NCBI GenBank assembly: GCA_002782905.1
Contig: PFJA01000028.1
Coordinates: 1-17,239 of the forward strand
Source of the DNA: Lysobacterales bacterium CG_4_10_14_3_um_filter_64_11
Lineage (GTDB): Bacteria; Pseudomonadota; Gammaproteobacteria; Xanthomonadales; Xanthomonadaceae
Reading direction: 5' to 3'
Length of the DNA: 17,239 nucleotides
Position 1 is the first letter of the stretch; each line of letters begins with the position of its first letter. A model generated the notes under the pieces. That model saw nothing but the letters and a program-made list of their open reading frames with translations. It had not been told where the DNA came from and ran no database searches. Below are positions 1 through 6,796 of the stretch, piece by piece. The position numbers were made by a program, and so were the translations under genes.

Positions 1-233
1 GCATCAAGCGCGCGCGGCAGCATGCGGCGAATGGTTGCTGCATCGAGCAGGTCCAACGGCGTGGCCAACGCATAACCGCAGCGTCGATCGGCGTGGATCT
101 CAAGGCCCGCGGCACGCAATGCCTGTATCCGCTTCCAGATCGCAGCGCGACTTAGTCCCAGCGCCGCAGCGAGTACCTGCCCGCGGCATGGCCCTTGCCC
201 GAGGTGATGCAGCAGGCGCCGCTCATCGCTCAC
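1..233 (-). CDS. birA: BirA, biotin operon repressor / biotin-protein ligase (N-terminal part only)
   Basis: Partial gene running off the left edge; 77 residues are visible. They begin VSDERRLLHHL and form a winged helix-turn-helix: the stretch GQVLAAALGLSRAAIWKRI (about residues 18-36) is the recognition region typical of BirA, followed by a wing (ADRRCGYAL) and LDLLDAATIRRML, the usual link to the ligase domain. BirA attaches biotin to the carboxyl carrier protein of acetyl-CoA carboxylase, and forms with this N-terminal domain also repress biotin synthesis genes. The start chosen is GTG at 233, because it overlaps the plsY stop as GTGA, which suggests translational coupling; the ATG at 226 is out of frame. 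The catalytic domain is not in the window, so ligase activity is inferred from the family. Confidence 0.85.
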   Translation of the reverse strand, partial: MSDERRLLHHLGQGPCRGQVLAAALGLSRAAIWKRIQALRAAGLEIHADRRCGYALATPLDLLDAATIRRMLPRALD

Positions 234-865
234 CGGCGCGACCGCAACGGGCGCAGCAAAATCCGCGCGCGTTCAAAGCGCGCTTCGTTGCCGGCCAGCA
301 GCCGGCGAATGTTGTCGCGATGGTTGTAAACGATCAACGCCGCGGTACCGACTGCAAATCCCGATTGCATGGCATTGCCAGCCAGTGCCGCAACCACGAT
401 CAAGCCGAGCGTCGCCAGTATCGTTGCCAGGCCGACATAGCCGCTGACACCGATAATGATCAGCCAGACCCCGAGAAACCACGGCAGTGACCACGGCCAG
501 ATCACCGCCAGTGCCCCGAGCAGGGTTGCCGCGCCCTTGCCGCCGCGAAATCCGTAGAACAGCGGCCAGGTATGGCCGGCAATTGCCAGCAGGGCCGCTG
601 ACCAAGCCAGTGCGAGCGCATCGACTGGTGCATCCGGCGGCGCGAAACGCAGTGCCAGCCAGGTGGCCACGGCACCCTTGCCGACATCGATCAGCACCAC
701 GCCGAGCGCGAACTTCCAGCCCAGCGTGCGCAAGGCATTGGTGCCACCCGCATTGCCACTGCCATGGCGGCGCACATCCACGCCACGCCAACGCCCGAGC
801 AGCAGGCTGCCCGACAGCGAGCCGAGCAGATACGCGCCCACCAGCAGTAACAAGGAAATCAGCAT
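230..865 (-). CDS. plsY: PlsY, acyl-phosphate:glycerol-3-phosphate acyltransferase
   Basis: Polytopic inner-membrane enzyme that moves an acyl chain from acyl-phosphate to glycerol-3-phosphate, giving lysophosphatidate, the first step of phospholipid synthesis. From the ATG at 865 it is 211 residues, normal for the family. The three conserved cytoplasmic motifs are visible: GSGNAGGTNALRTLG, then GHTWPLFYGFRGGKGAAT, then NHRDNIRRLLAGNE near the C terminus, separated by hydrophobic helices. An upstream in-frame TTG at 883 would add six residues (MPHNSP); I prefer the ATG because MLISLLLLVGAYLLGS is the usual beginning. No clear Shine-Dalgarno sequence precedes either start. It lies 39 bases after the DegV/DAK2 fusion gene and overlaps birA by four bases, so the three probably form one transcript. 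The upstream kinase-like protein could supply its acyl-phosphate substrate. Confidence 0.95.
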   Translation of the reverse strand: MLISLLLLVGAYLLGSLSGSLLLGRWRGVDVRRHGSGNAGGTNALRTLGWKFALGVVLIDVGKGAVATWLALRFAPPDAPVDALALAWSAALLAIAGHTWPLFYGFRGGKGAATLLGALAVIWPWSLPWFLGVWLIIIGVSGYVGLATILATLGLIVVAALAGNAMQSGFAVGTAALIVYNHRDNIRRLLAGNEARFERARILLRPLRSRR

Positions 866-904
866 CGGCGAATTATGCGGCAAGCGATAGTGATGTTGCG
901 CGCG

Positions 905-2755
905 TCATGAGCAACGCGTCGAAAACGGCTGCAACGACACCACCAGCGCACCGGGCCCGGCGTGCGCACCCACCGCTGGCCCGGTTTCGACCAGCCAGGC
1001 CGATTCGCAATCGAGTAGACGCGCCAGCGCATCGCGCAGGGCGGCGCCGTCCGCCGGGCTGTCGCAATGGCCGACGACCAGCCGCCAGCGCTGGCTGTGA
1101 TCCACCCGCTTGGCCACATAACGCGCGAAGCGCGTGGGTGCGCGCCGGCTGCCCAACAGTGCCGATACCACGCGCAACTTGCCGGCAGCGCTGACCTGCG
1201 CGATCGGGGTCAGACCCAGCCATTGCGCCAGCGGCTTGGCCCAGGCCGGCACCCGGCCACCGCGCACGGCATGGCTGATATCACGCGCCAGGGCAAAGGT
1301 GTGGGTCAGCGGACGCAGGCGTTCCAGCGCACCGAGGATGGTGGGCGTGTCAGCGCCTGCCAGCGCAAGCTCGGCGGCGGCAATCGCCAGCAGCGCTTGC
1401 CCACCGGCGGCGTTGGCGGTGTCGAACACCGTGGTGCGGTCGGCATCCAGACGCGCCGCAGCCGACTCGGCCGATTGCAGGGTGCCGGACACCGCGCGCG
1501 ACAGGCCGACATAGATCAGCCTGGGGTGATGTGCCAGCAAAAACTCGAACTGGCGGCGAAAATCGCCGGGCGGCGGCTGGCTGGTGCGCGGCAACACATC
1601 GGCATTGCGCAACTTGCGATAGAACTCCGCTGGCGAGAGCGACACCTTGTCGAGATAATCGCGATCGCCAAAATTGATGCGCAGCGGTACCACATGAATA
1701 TGCAATTGCTCGATCAGCGCCAGCGGCAAATCCGCCGCGCTGTCGGTGACAATCGCAACCGCGGTGCCGGCGGCCACCGCGCGTTGCTGCGCGTACATGT
1801 CATCGGCCTTGCACGCCTCGATCACGCCAAAACACGCACAGACCTCGAACAGCGCCTGTGGGTCGCTGACATGGGCGTGCACCCGCACCCGGGTCGGCGA
1901 ACCGGCAATCACCACGCTCGATGCCGCCAACGCCGCCACCTGTGCGCGCAACGCATCGCGATCGATCGATTCGGCCAGAATCAAACATTCGCTGCACCAG
2001 CGATGGTCGGCGTCGCCGCAGGCATCGCGATGCGCCACCGCGGCTTCGTCGTCGGCCAGGTCATCGAGGTCGGCAACACCGAGTGCACTGGGCCATGCAT
2101 CGGCACCGCGCCGCTGCTGGATGAACTCGACCACGCCCTCGATCAGATCGACAAAACCCTGGGCACCGGCATCGACCACGCCGGCCTTTTGCAGAACCGC
2201 CAATTGCTTTGGCGTTTCGGCCAGCGCTTCACGGGCCCGCAACAAGGCATGATGAATCCAGCCAGCCATATCGCGTTGGCCGTGCCCATGCTGCAGGGCT
2301 TCGGCGAACGCATGGATAACACTGAGAATGGTGCCTTCGCGCGGTTCACTCAATGCCGCCCGCGCCGCATCGGCGCCGCGCCGCACGGCACGGCTCAGGT
2401 TGGCGGTATCGAGCACCGGCACGGCTGCCACGGCCTCGGACATGCCCTGCAGAAATTGCGCCAATATCGCACCGGAATTGCCGCGCGCACCATCGATGGC
2501 ATCGGCGCCGACCTGCCGCAACAACTCGCCGGCATGCACCGCACGGCGGCTCAACGCGCCCGCGAGCACCGTGCCCAGAGTGAATGCCATGTTATTGCCG
2601 GTATCGCCATCGGCGACCGGAAACACGTTGATTCGGTTGAGTACATCGCGATCGGCGATCACCCGGCGGGCGCCGGCAATCAGCGCCCGACGCAGGGCCG
2701 GGGTGGATATCCGTCGCACCGGAAACAGTACAGGTTGGCTAGTCAGGGCGTTCAT
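905..2755 (-). CDS. DAK2-DegV fusion protein, probable FakA-FakB-like fatty acid kinase
   Basis: A 616-residue protein joining two families usually encoded separately. Residues about 15-215 are a DhaL/DAK2 kinase domain: NVFPVADGDTGNNM (43-56, with the Mg/ATP aspartates), GARGNSGAILAQ (89-100) and AGVVDAGAQGF (191-201). Residues about 250-325 resemble the FakA middle domain (CSECLILAESID; RVRVHAHVSDP). Residues 331-616 are a DegV fatty acid-binding domain: AIVTDSAADLP, TSQPPPGDF, GLSRAVSGTLQSA, RGGRVPA and a terminal GPAVGAHAGPGALVV. In Firmicutes FakA phosphorylates a fatty acid held by the DegV protein FakB, giving acyl-phosphate. Combined here, the protein could do both; that function is inferred. 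Start: ATG at 2755 (MNALTSQP); longer readings to 3076 run antisense across the small gene at 2901-3143 and lack recognisable domain sequence. The C-terminal FakA domain typical of separate FakA is replaced by DegV. Confidence 0.88.
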   Translation of the reverse strand: MNALTSQPVLFPVRRISTPALRRALIAGARRVIADRDVLNRINVFPVADGDTGNNMAFTLGTVLAGALSRRAVHAGELLRQVGADAIDGARGNSGAILAQFLQGMSEAVAAVPVLDTANLSRAVRRGADAARAALSEPREGTILSVIHAFAEALQHGHGQRDMAGWIHHALLRAREALAETPKQLAVLQKAGVVDAGAQGFVDLIEGVVEFIQQRRGADAWPSALGVADLDDLADDEAAVAHRDACGDADHRWCSECLILAESIDRDALRAQVAALAASSVVIAGSPTRVRVHAHVSDPQALFEVCACFGVIEACKADDMYAQQRAVAAGTAVAIVTDSAADLPLALIEQLHIHVVPLRINFGDRDYLDKVSLSPAEFYRKLRNADVLPRTSQPPPGDFRRQFEFLLAHHPRLIYVGLSRAVSGTLQSAESAAARLDADRTTVFDTANAAGGQALLAIAAAELALAGADTPTILGALERLRPLTHTFALARDISHAVRGGRVPAWAKPLAQWLGLTPIAQVSAAGKLRVVSALLGSRRAPTRFARYVAKRVDHSQRWRLVVGHCDSPADGAALRDALARLLDCESAWLVETGPAVGAHAGPGALVVSLQPFSTRCS

Positions 2756-2900
2756 GTCTGCCGAGTCTGCCGGAATCGGCGCGATTCGCCATGCTGCAAC
2801 GCAGCGAACGTGACCGCTGGCAGCCTGCCATCGCCACACGCGATGCAACCTTTCGCGCCGTTCATGCATCTGTGCAAGGGTGATCCGAAGGCGGCCGCCG

Positions 2901-3143
2901 ATGAAACGTCTTGCCCTTGTGGTGCTGTTGAGCCTGCTCGCGACGGCACCACTGCACCACACGCAGAGCGATGCCACGCACCAGGGCCTCGACCCGGCGC
3001 AATCCGCCAGCGTGACGGCCGGCGGCACCGGCAAGGCGAAAACGGAGCCAGCTAACGGCGCGAAGGGCGACTGCACGCGTTGCGAGCGCGCCTATCACAT
3101 GCCAACGCGCTGGCATCGTTTCCTGCCCGGCATGTTCCGCTGA
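2901..3143 (+). CDS. Small secreted protein with a CxxC motif, function unknown
   Basis: An 80-residue reading frame starting ATG at 2901, with AAGG about nine bases upstream as a plausible ribosome binding site; a GTG at 2880 would add seven arginine/proline-rich residues. The N terminus MKRLALVVLLSLLATAPLHH looks like a Sec signal peptide (basic start, leucine-rich core). The mature part is short and polar, then has DCTRCERAYH with a CxxC pair and ends TRWHRFLPGMFR, aromatic and basic. I recognise no family. It is divergent from the DAK2-DegV gene (145 bases between starts) and ends three bases before the convergent phoQ-like stop, so it fills the gap closely. Coding status rests on the signal peptide, start context and fit between neighbours; it could be a chance frame. 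Confidence 0.5.
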   Translation: MKRLALVVLLSLLATAPLHHTQSDATHQGLDPAQSASVTAGGTGKAKTEPANGAKGDCTRCERAYHMPTRWHRFLPGMFR

Positions 3144-3146
3144 GCT

Positions 3147-4547
3147 TCAGCGCGACAGCGGAAAACGCAAGGTGAAACGGGCGCCGCCGAGTTCCGGCGA
3201 GCGGTCCACCATCATCTCGCCCGCATAATTGCGCACGATGTCCTGCACAATCGCCAGGCCGATGCCATGGCCTTGCACCTGTTCATCACCACGCACGCCG
3301 CGCTGCAAAACCCGCTCGATCTGGGCATCGGCGATGCCCGGCCCGTCGTCCTCCACCGCAATGCACAGGCGGCGGCCGGACGAACCGGCGCGTGCTTCCA
3401 CCCGTGTGCTCAGCAACACCCGCGACCGTGCCCATTTGAAGGCGTTTTCCAGCAAATTGCCGAGCACTTCCAGAAGATCACCCACTTCGCCCTGAAAACG
3501 GGCATCCGGGTCCAGTTCGAACTCGCACAGCACGCCGCGCCCGGCGTATACCTTTTCCAGCCCCTGCACCAGGCTTTCGGCGTGCCCGGAAATCGGTTCC
3601 GGGGTGTGATAGAGGCGGTGCCCCGAGCGCGCGGCGCGGGCCAGCTGATACGAGACGATTTCACTCATGCGATCGATTTGCGCATGAACGGTCTGCCGCA
3701 AGTCCTCGTCATCGGCTTCAAGCCGGGCGCGGATCACCGCCAGCGGCGTTTTCAGACTGTGCGCCAGATCCGCCAGCGTGTTGCGGTAGCGCGTCATGTG
3801 CTCGCGCTCGCTGGCGATAAAGGCGTTGATGCTGCCGGTCAGTGGCTGCAATTCGAGCGGCTGCTGGCCAGGCAAGCGCTCAACCTCGCCGTTTTTCACC
3901 CGCGCCATGTCACGCGCTACCCGCATCAAGGGACGCAAGCTCCAGCGCGAGATGCCAACCTGCAACAACAGCAGCAACAGGGCAGCGGCGCCCAGATAAC
4001 CCCATAGCGCACGCCGAAAAATCGCCAGTTGGTCATCAAGAACCGCGGCGTCCTCGAACACGTGGAACGTGAGCGCAATATCATCGTGCGCACCAATGCC
4101 ATCCTGATCCCAGATCAAACCCATGGCGAAGTGATAGACCTTCAGCTTGCGACCGTCGCGGTCGCTAATCTTGAGTGGCCCGTCGAAGCGCTGCACGCCC
4201 GGCGCAAGCTGCGCATCCAGCGGCAACGGCTGGCCCAGTACCGATTGCGATTGCCACGGCTCGTTGTCACCACGTGCGACGGCATAAAGGCCACTGCCGG
4301 GCCGGTTGAAACGCGGGTCGGGTGCGACCTCGGGCGGCAACAGCACTTTGCCGCGGGAGAAATCCATGCCGCCAAAATAGGCGTAGGTATAGCTCTTCAG
4401 GCGCTCGCGCAGGGCATTCTCGGCGGTTTCGGTGAACGCGCGGTCCAGCGCAAAACCGGTAAGCCCGAGAAAGGCAATCAGGCCAAGGCTGGCCGCCAAC
4501 AACTGCCGCCCTTGCAGCGACAACCGGCTCAGCTTGGTATCAGGCAT
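3147..4547 (-). CDS. phoQ: PhoQ-like sensor histidine kinase
   Basis: A 466-residue inner-membrane kinase with the standard layout: transmembrane segment about 15-34, a periplasmic sensor of about 145 residues, a second transmembrane segment about 181-199, a HAMP-like linker, the phosphoacceptor box LADLAHSLKTPLAVI with His263, the N box NLLENAFKWA (Asn368), the G1 box VEDDGPGI (398-405) and the G2 box GHGIGLAIV (426-434). It would autophosphorylate His263 and pass phosphate to the regulator encoded 32 bases upstream. The ALAHSLKTPL-type H box and N box, and pairing with a PhoP-like regulator, place it in the PhoQ group. The periplasmic domain has few acidic clusters, so whether it senses Mg2+, as enteric PhoQ does, cannot be told from sequence. 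Annotated as PhoQ by family and gene order, not by signal. Confidence 0.88.
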   Translation of the reverse strand: MPDTKLSRLSLQGRQLLAASLGLIAFLGLTGFALDRAFTETAENALRERLKSYTYAYFGGMDFSRGKVLLPPEVAPDPRFNRPGSGLYAVARGDNEPWQSQSVLGQPLPLDAQLAPGVQRFDGPLKISDRDGRKLKVYHFAMGLIWDQDGIGAHDDIALTFHVFEDAAVLDDQLAIFRRALWGYLGAAALLLLLLQVGISRWSLRPLMRVARDMARVKNGEVERLPGQQPLELQPLTGSINAFIASEREHMTRYRNTLADLAHSLKTPLAVIRARLEADDEDLRQTVHAQIDRMSEIVSYQLARAARSGHRLYHTPEPISGHAESLVQGLEKVYAGRGVLCEFELDPDARFQGEVGDLLEVLGNLLENAFKWARSRVLLSTRVEARAGSSGRRLCIAVEDDGPGIADAQIERVLQRGVRGDEQVQGHGIGLAIVQDIVRNYAGEMMVDRSPELGGARFTLRFPLSR

Positions 4548-4579
4548 TGCACTTGCCCCGCTGCCCGCAGCGCGCGGGC

Positions 4580-5260
4580 TTAGACGTTGCGCGGCAGGGC
4601 AAAGCGGTAGCCGCGGCCGCGTACCGTCTCGATCGGCTTGATCTGGGTGTCCGGGTCGAGTTTTTTGCGCAGGCGGCCGATGAACACCTCCAGCACGTTG
4701 GAGTCGCGGTCGAAATCCTGCTGATAGATGTGCTCGGTCAAGTCGGCCTTGGACACCAACTCACCGGCATGCAGCATCAGGTACTCCAGAACCTTGTATT
4801 CGTAACTGGTGAGCTCAACGCCAACGCCGGCAACCGACACCGCCTGCGCCGCCAGATCGAGCACGATCGGCCCACACTCCAGCGTCGGCTTGCTCCAACC
4901 TGCCGCGCGGCGCAGCAACGCATTGAGCCGCGCCATCAATTCCTCGACATGGAACGGCTTGACCAGATAGTCATCGGCGCCGGCCTTTAGCCCTTCCACC
5001 TTGTCTTGCCAACTGGAACGTGCGGTCAGGATCAGCACCGGATACTTGCGGCCATCGGCGCGCAGCGCGCGCAGCAAATCCATACCGGACAGTTTGGGCA
5101 GGCCCAGATCGATGATCGCGACATCGAATGGCATCTCGCGGCCAAGATACAGGCCTTCTTCGCCATCCTGCGCAGCATCCACGGCAAACCCCTCGCGCTT
5201 GAGCCGTGCGGCCAGCGTTTCGCGCAACGGGGCTTCATCCTCAACCAGCAAAATACGCAT
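4580..5260 (-). CDS. phoP: PhoP-like response regulator (OmpR/PhoB class)
   Basis: A 226-residue two-domain transcription factor. The receiver domain (1-115) shows MRILLVEDE with the acidic pocket, phosphoacceptor Asp51 in AIIDLGLPKLSG, Thr79 in LILTAR and Lys101 in DDYLVKPF. The C-terminal winged helix (about 125-222) has LTSYEYKVLEYLM and SNVLEVFIGRLRKKLD, ending TVRGRGYRFA as in OmpR-class regulators. Start at ATG 5260 is preceded by AAGGAGAT eight bases upstream; a longer reading adds MGCIQGDEV and includes that ribosome binding site, so it is rejected. The gene sits between a PepSY-like gene (42 bases upstream) and the phoQ-like kinase (32 bases downstream), giving a three-gene operon in the order pepSY-phoP-phoQ. 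Targets are not evident from this window. Confidence 0.92.
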   Translation of the reverse strand: MRILLVEDEAPLRETLAARLKREGFAVDAAQDGEEGLYLGREMPFDVAIIDLGLPKLSGMDLLRALRADGRKYPVLILTARSSWQDKVEGLKAGADDYLVKPFHVEELMARLNALLRRAAGWSKPTLECGPIVLDLAAQAVSVAGVGVELTSYEYKVLEYLMLHAGELVSKADLTEHIYQQDFDRDSNVLEVFIGRLRKKLDPDTQIKPIETVRGRGYRFALPRNV

Positions 5261-5302
5261 CACTTCATCTCCTTGGATGCAGCCCAACGACGAGCACCGT
5301 GC

Positions 5303-5599
5303 TCAGTCGTCCTTGTCCTTGCCCTTGCGCCCGGCCTTCTTGTCGCCGCGCGCATCCTCACGATACACACGCACGCGCCCTTCCGGAGTGATTACCTTGA
5401 TCCGATTGACATCGCGGCCATCCTGCGCCACCCGTTCGGCACGCAAAACCTCGCCGCCGGTGTCGCGTTCAACGGCGCGCACCGACTCGCGCAGTGGCCG
5501 GCTCTGCTCGGTTTGCGTATCGCGCTTGTCGCGGGCAGCCGCTGACGCGGCCAGCAACAGACCAAGCAAAACCAACAGCATGCCACGTGTCATCATCAT
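5303..5599 (-). CDS. Small periplasmic PepSY-like protein
   Basis: A 98-residue protein with a signal peptide (TRGMLLVLLGLLLAASAAARD, cleavage probably after the ASAAA stretch). The mature part has RPLRESVRAVERDTGGEVL and RVNRIKV-like strands around NRIKVITPEGRVRVY, the helix-then-two-strand pattern of a PepSY domain, and ends in a highly charged tail (GDKKAGRKGKDKDD). Three ATG codons stand in a row at the start; GGGAAG lies seven bases before the first, so 5599 is used. It is the first gene of the presumed operon with phoP and phoQ. PepSY domains occur in inhibitors and modulators of periplasmic proteins, so a role in tuning the sensor kinase is a reasonable inference, not shown. The domain call is by pattern only. 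Confidence 0.75.
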   Translation of the reverse strand: MMMTRGMLLVLLGLLLAASAAARDKRDTQTEQSRPLRESVRAVERDTGGEVLRAERVAQDGRDVNRIKVITPEGRVRVYREDARGDKKAGRKGKDKDD

Positions 5600-5692
5600 G
5601 TCAGTGCTTCCCGCATCCGAAGTGGACGCCCGGACAAGTGTCGCTGCCGGGCGGTGAATCAGCGCTTAAACTGGGCAACCTGCTCCGCTGTT

Positions 5693-5721
5693 CGTCATTG
5701 CGAGCGCAGCGAAGCAATCCA
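5693..5721. repeat. Short dispersed repeat, CGTCATTGCGAGC type
   Basis: The segment reads CGTCATTGCGAGCGCAGC followed by GAAGCAATCCA, with ATTGC and GCAAT as inverted ends. Its minus-strand translation contains LDCFAALAMT, a peptide I recognise from spurious small ORFs in many proteobacterial genomes, which marks a widespread intergenic repeat. Only one copy is in this window, so repeat status rests on recognition. It lies in the leader region of the pepSY-phoP-phoQ operon. Confidence 0.55.
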
Positions 5722-5771
5722 GTCTCGAGCAACCTGTCAGACCTGACGCTGATCTACTGCGGAAAAGCCGA

Positions 5772-5850
5772 GATTGGTCACATTTTTTCGCTCTTTTTCG
5801 TTGAATGGCCCGGCCATTCGCCACAAAAGAACGGAAAATCGGTCTCAAAC
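5772..5850. repeat. Long imperfect palindrome (hairpin or MITE-like element)
   Basis: The centre is a perfect inverted repeat, GAATGGCC-C-GGCCATTC (5803-5819). Extending outward, the arms still match at 22 of 29 positions by my count (CATTTTTTCGCTCTTTTTCG on the left against the reverse complement of ACAAAAGAACGGAAAATCGG on the right), with weaker similarity to about 5772 and 5850. Both strands therefore encode similar peptides (FFRSFSLNGPAIRHKR and IFRSFVANGRAIQRKR). It lies between the ctlX-like stop and the pepSY start, so it could form a hairpin in the ctlX 3' end, though no T-run follows on the minus strand. Confidence 0.6.
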
Positions 5851-5890
5851 CGGCTTGCCCTCGCTACCATCGATCAAGCCCGACAGGCTG

Positions 5891-6796
5891 TTAAAAAATC
5901 TCGGCGACGCAACAGCGCAGGCTGCCGCCGGCCTTTTCCAGTTCATCCAAGGGTACCGCAATCACGCTGAACTGCGCTGCCGAAAAAGCCGCCCGGCTGA
6001 CTGTGCTCAAGGCCGCTGCCGCACGCGTGCTCATCCATACGCTATCGGTGCTCAACGCAATACAGTTGCCGGCAAATCCCAGCCGCTCGCTGGCATCCAG
6101 GCTGATCGCCTGCGGGTACAGCGCCGACAATGCCAAGGCAATGCCCGGGTCGGCGAAGCCATCGGCACACACCACCACGGCGCGCCCGGCGAGGATACTC
6201 ATCAGCACATTGGTGTGGTATTCGGCCGCTGCCAAATCGAACAGCAAGGTGGCGCGCAGCCCGAACGCGGCGTGCATGGCAGCGGCGCCGCTGGCGTCGC
6301 AGCGCGACGACAAGCCGCAAAAACCCAACCCGCGCGCGCGATCGATAACCAGCGAGCCGGTCAATTCGGCAATGCCCGCGCCGCCGCGCAAATCGATCAC
6401 CTGATAACCCAGCAGCTGCTCGAAAAAATCCGGGATATCACGCCGCTCCGCCTCGCGCTGGCGCACCGGGTGGCGCATCGGTGCAATCAACAAGCGACCG
6501 GCAGCCGTGGCAAACACATTGTTGACGAATACCGCATCGGGGGTCGCCGGGTCGCCGGGAAAGCCGATCGCCGGCAGTGTTTGCGCGATCCGGCGCTGCA
6601 ACCCGCGGTGTTGCGCGAGCGCGCGCTCGGCATCCAGCGCACCGCCGGGCTGCATGTAGACATTGTCACTGGCTGACTGCTGCGCCAGTGCGAAGCCATC
6701 CGGTGAAACCAGAAACACCGCGCGCGGCACGGCCACCCAATCGGCCGGCAGGCAACCAGCGTATGCAACAAATGCAGCAACATCGCGGGTGATCAT
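5891..6796 (-). CDS. CtlX-like amidinotransferase-fold hydrolase (arginine deiminase-related)
   Basis: A 301-residue protein of the arginine deiminase/amidinotransferase superfamily, closest by motif to the CtlX (citrulline hydrolase) group. Visible signatures: PDAVFVNNVFAT then RLLIAPMRHPVRQREAERRD (88-120), LTGSLVIDR (145-153), YHTNVLMS with catalytic His194, and a terminal GSLRCCVAEIF with nucleophile Cys295 (Cys296 adjacent). These enzymes attack guanidino or ureido carbons of arginine-like substrates; the exact substrate is not deducible here. The start is ATG at 6796 because it overlaps the dusA stop as ATGA; upstream ATGs at 6811 and 6850 lie inside dusA and add an unlike N terminus (MGVDRGCHCGNH). 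Translation is probably coupled to dusA. No functional tie between the two genes is obvious. Confidence 0.85.
   Translation of the reverse strand: MITRDVAAFVAYAGCLPADWVAVPRAVFLVSPDGFALAQQSASDNVYMQPGGALDAERALAQHRGLQRRIAQTLPAIGFPGDPATPDAVFVNNVFATAAGRLLIAPMRHPVRQREAERRDIPDFFEQLLGYQVIDLRGGAGIAELTGSLVIDRARGLGFCGLSSRCDASGAAAMHAAFGLRATLLFDLAAAEYHTNVLMSILAGRAVVVCADGFADPGIALALSALYPQAISLDASERLGFAGNCIALSTDSVWMSTRAAAALSTVSRAAFSAAQFSVIAVPLDELEKAGGSLRCCVAEIF

Noticed and set aside
872..877. CATAAT as a -10 box for plsY
   Set aside because: It lies seven bases from the chosen start with no -35, and plsY is more simply read from the upstream gene's transcript.
1067..3055. 662-residue open frame antisense to the DAK2-DegV gene
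   Set aside because: Low-complexity Arg/Gln/Gly/His composition and no motif; the minus-strand frame carries clear DAK2 and DegV signatures.
2756..3076. N-terminal extension of the DAK2-DegV protein to 723 residues
   Set aside because: The extra 107 residues show no domain, run through the intergenic region and antisense to the likely small gene, and the family begins near MNALTSQPVLFPVR.
5803..5819. Intrinsic terminator for the dusA-ctlX transcript
   Set aside because: The stem is perfect, but the minus strand has A-rich rather than T-rich sequence after it; it is better described as the centre of a longer palindrome.
5774..6676. 300-residue plus-strand frame across the ctlX-like gene
   Set aside because: It is the antisense shadow of the hydrolase and begins inside the palindromic repeat.
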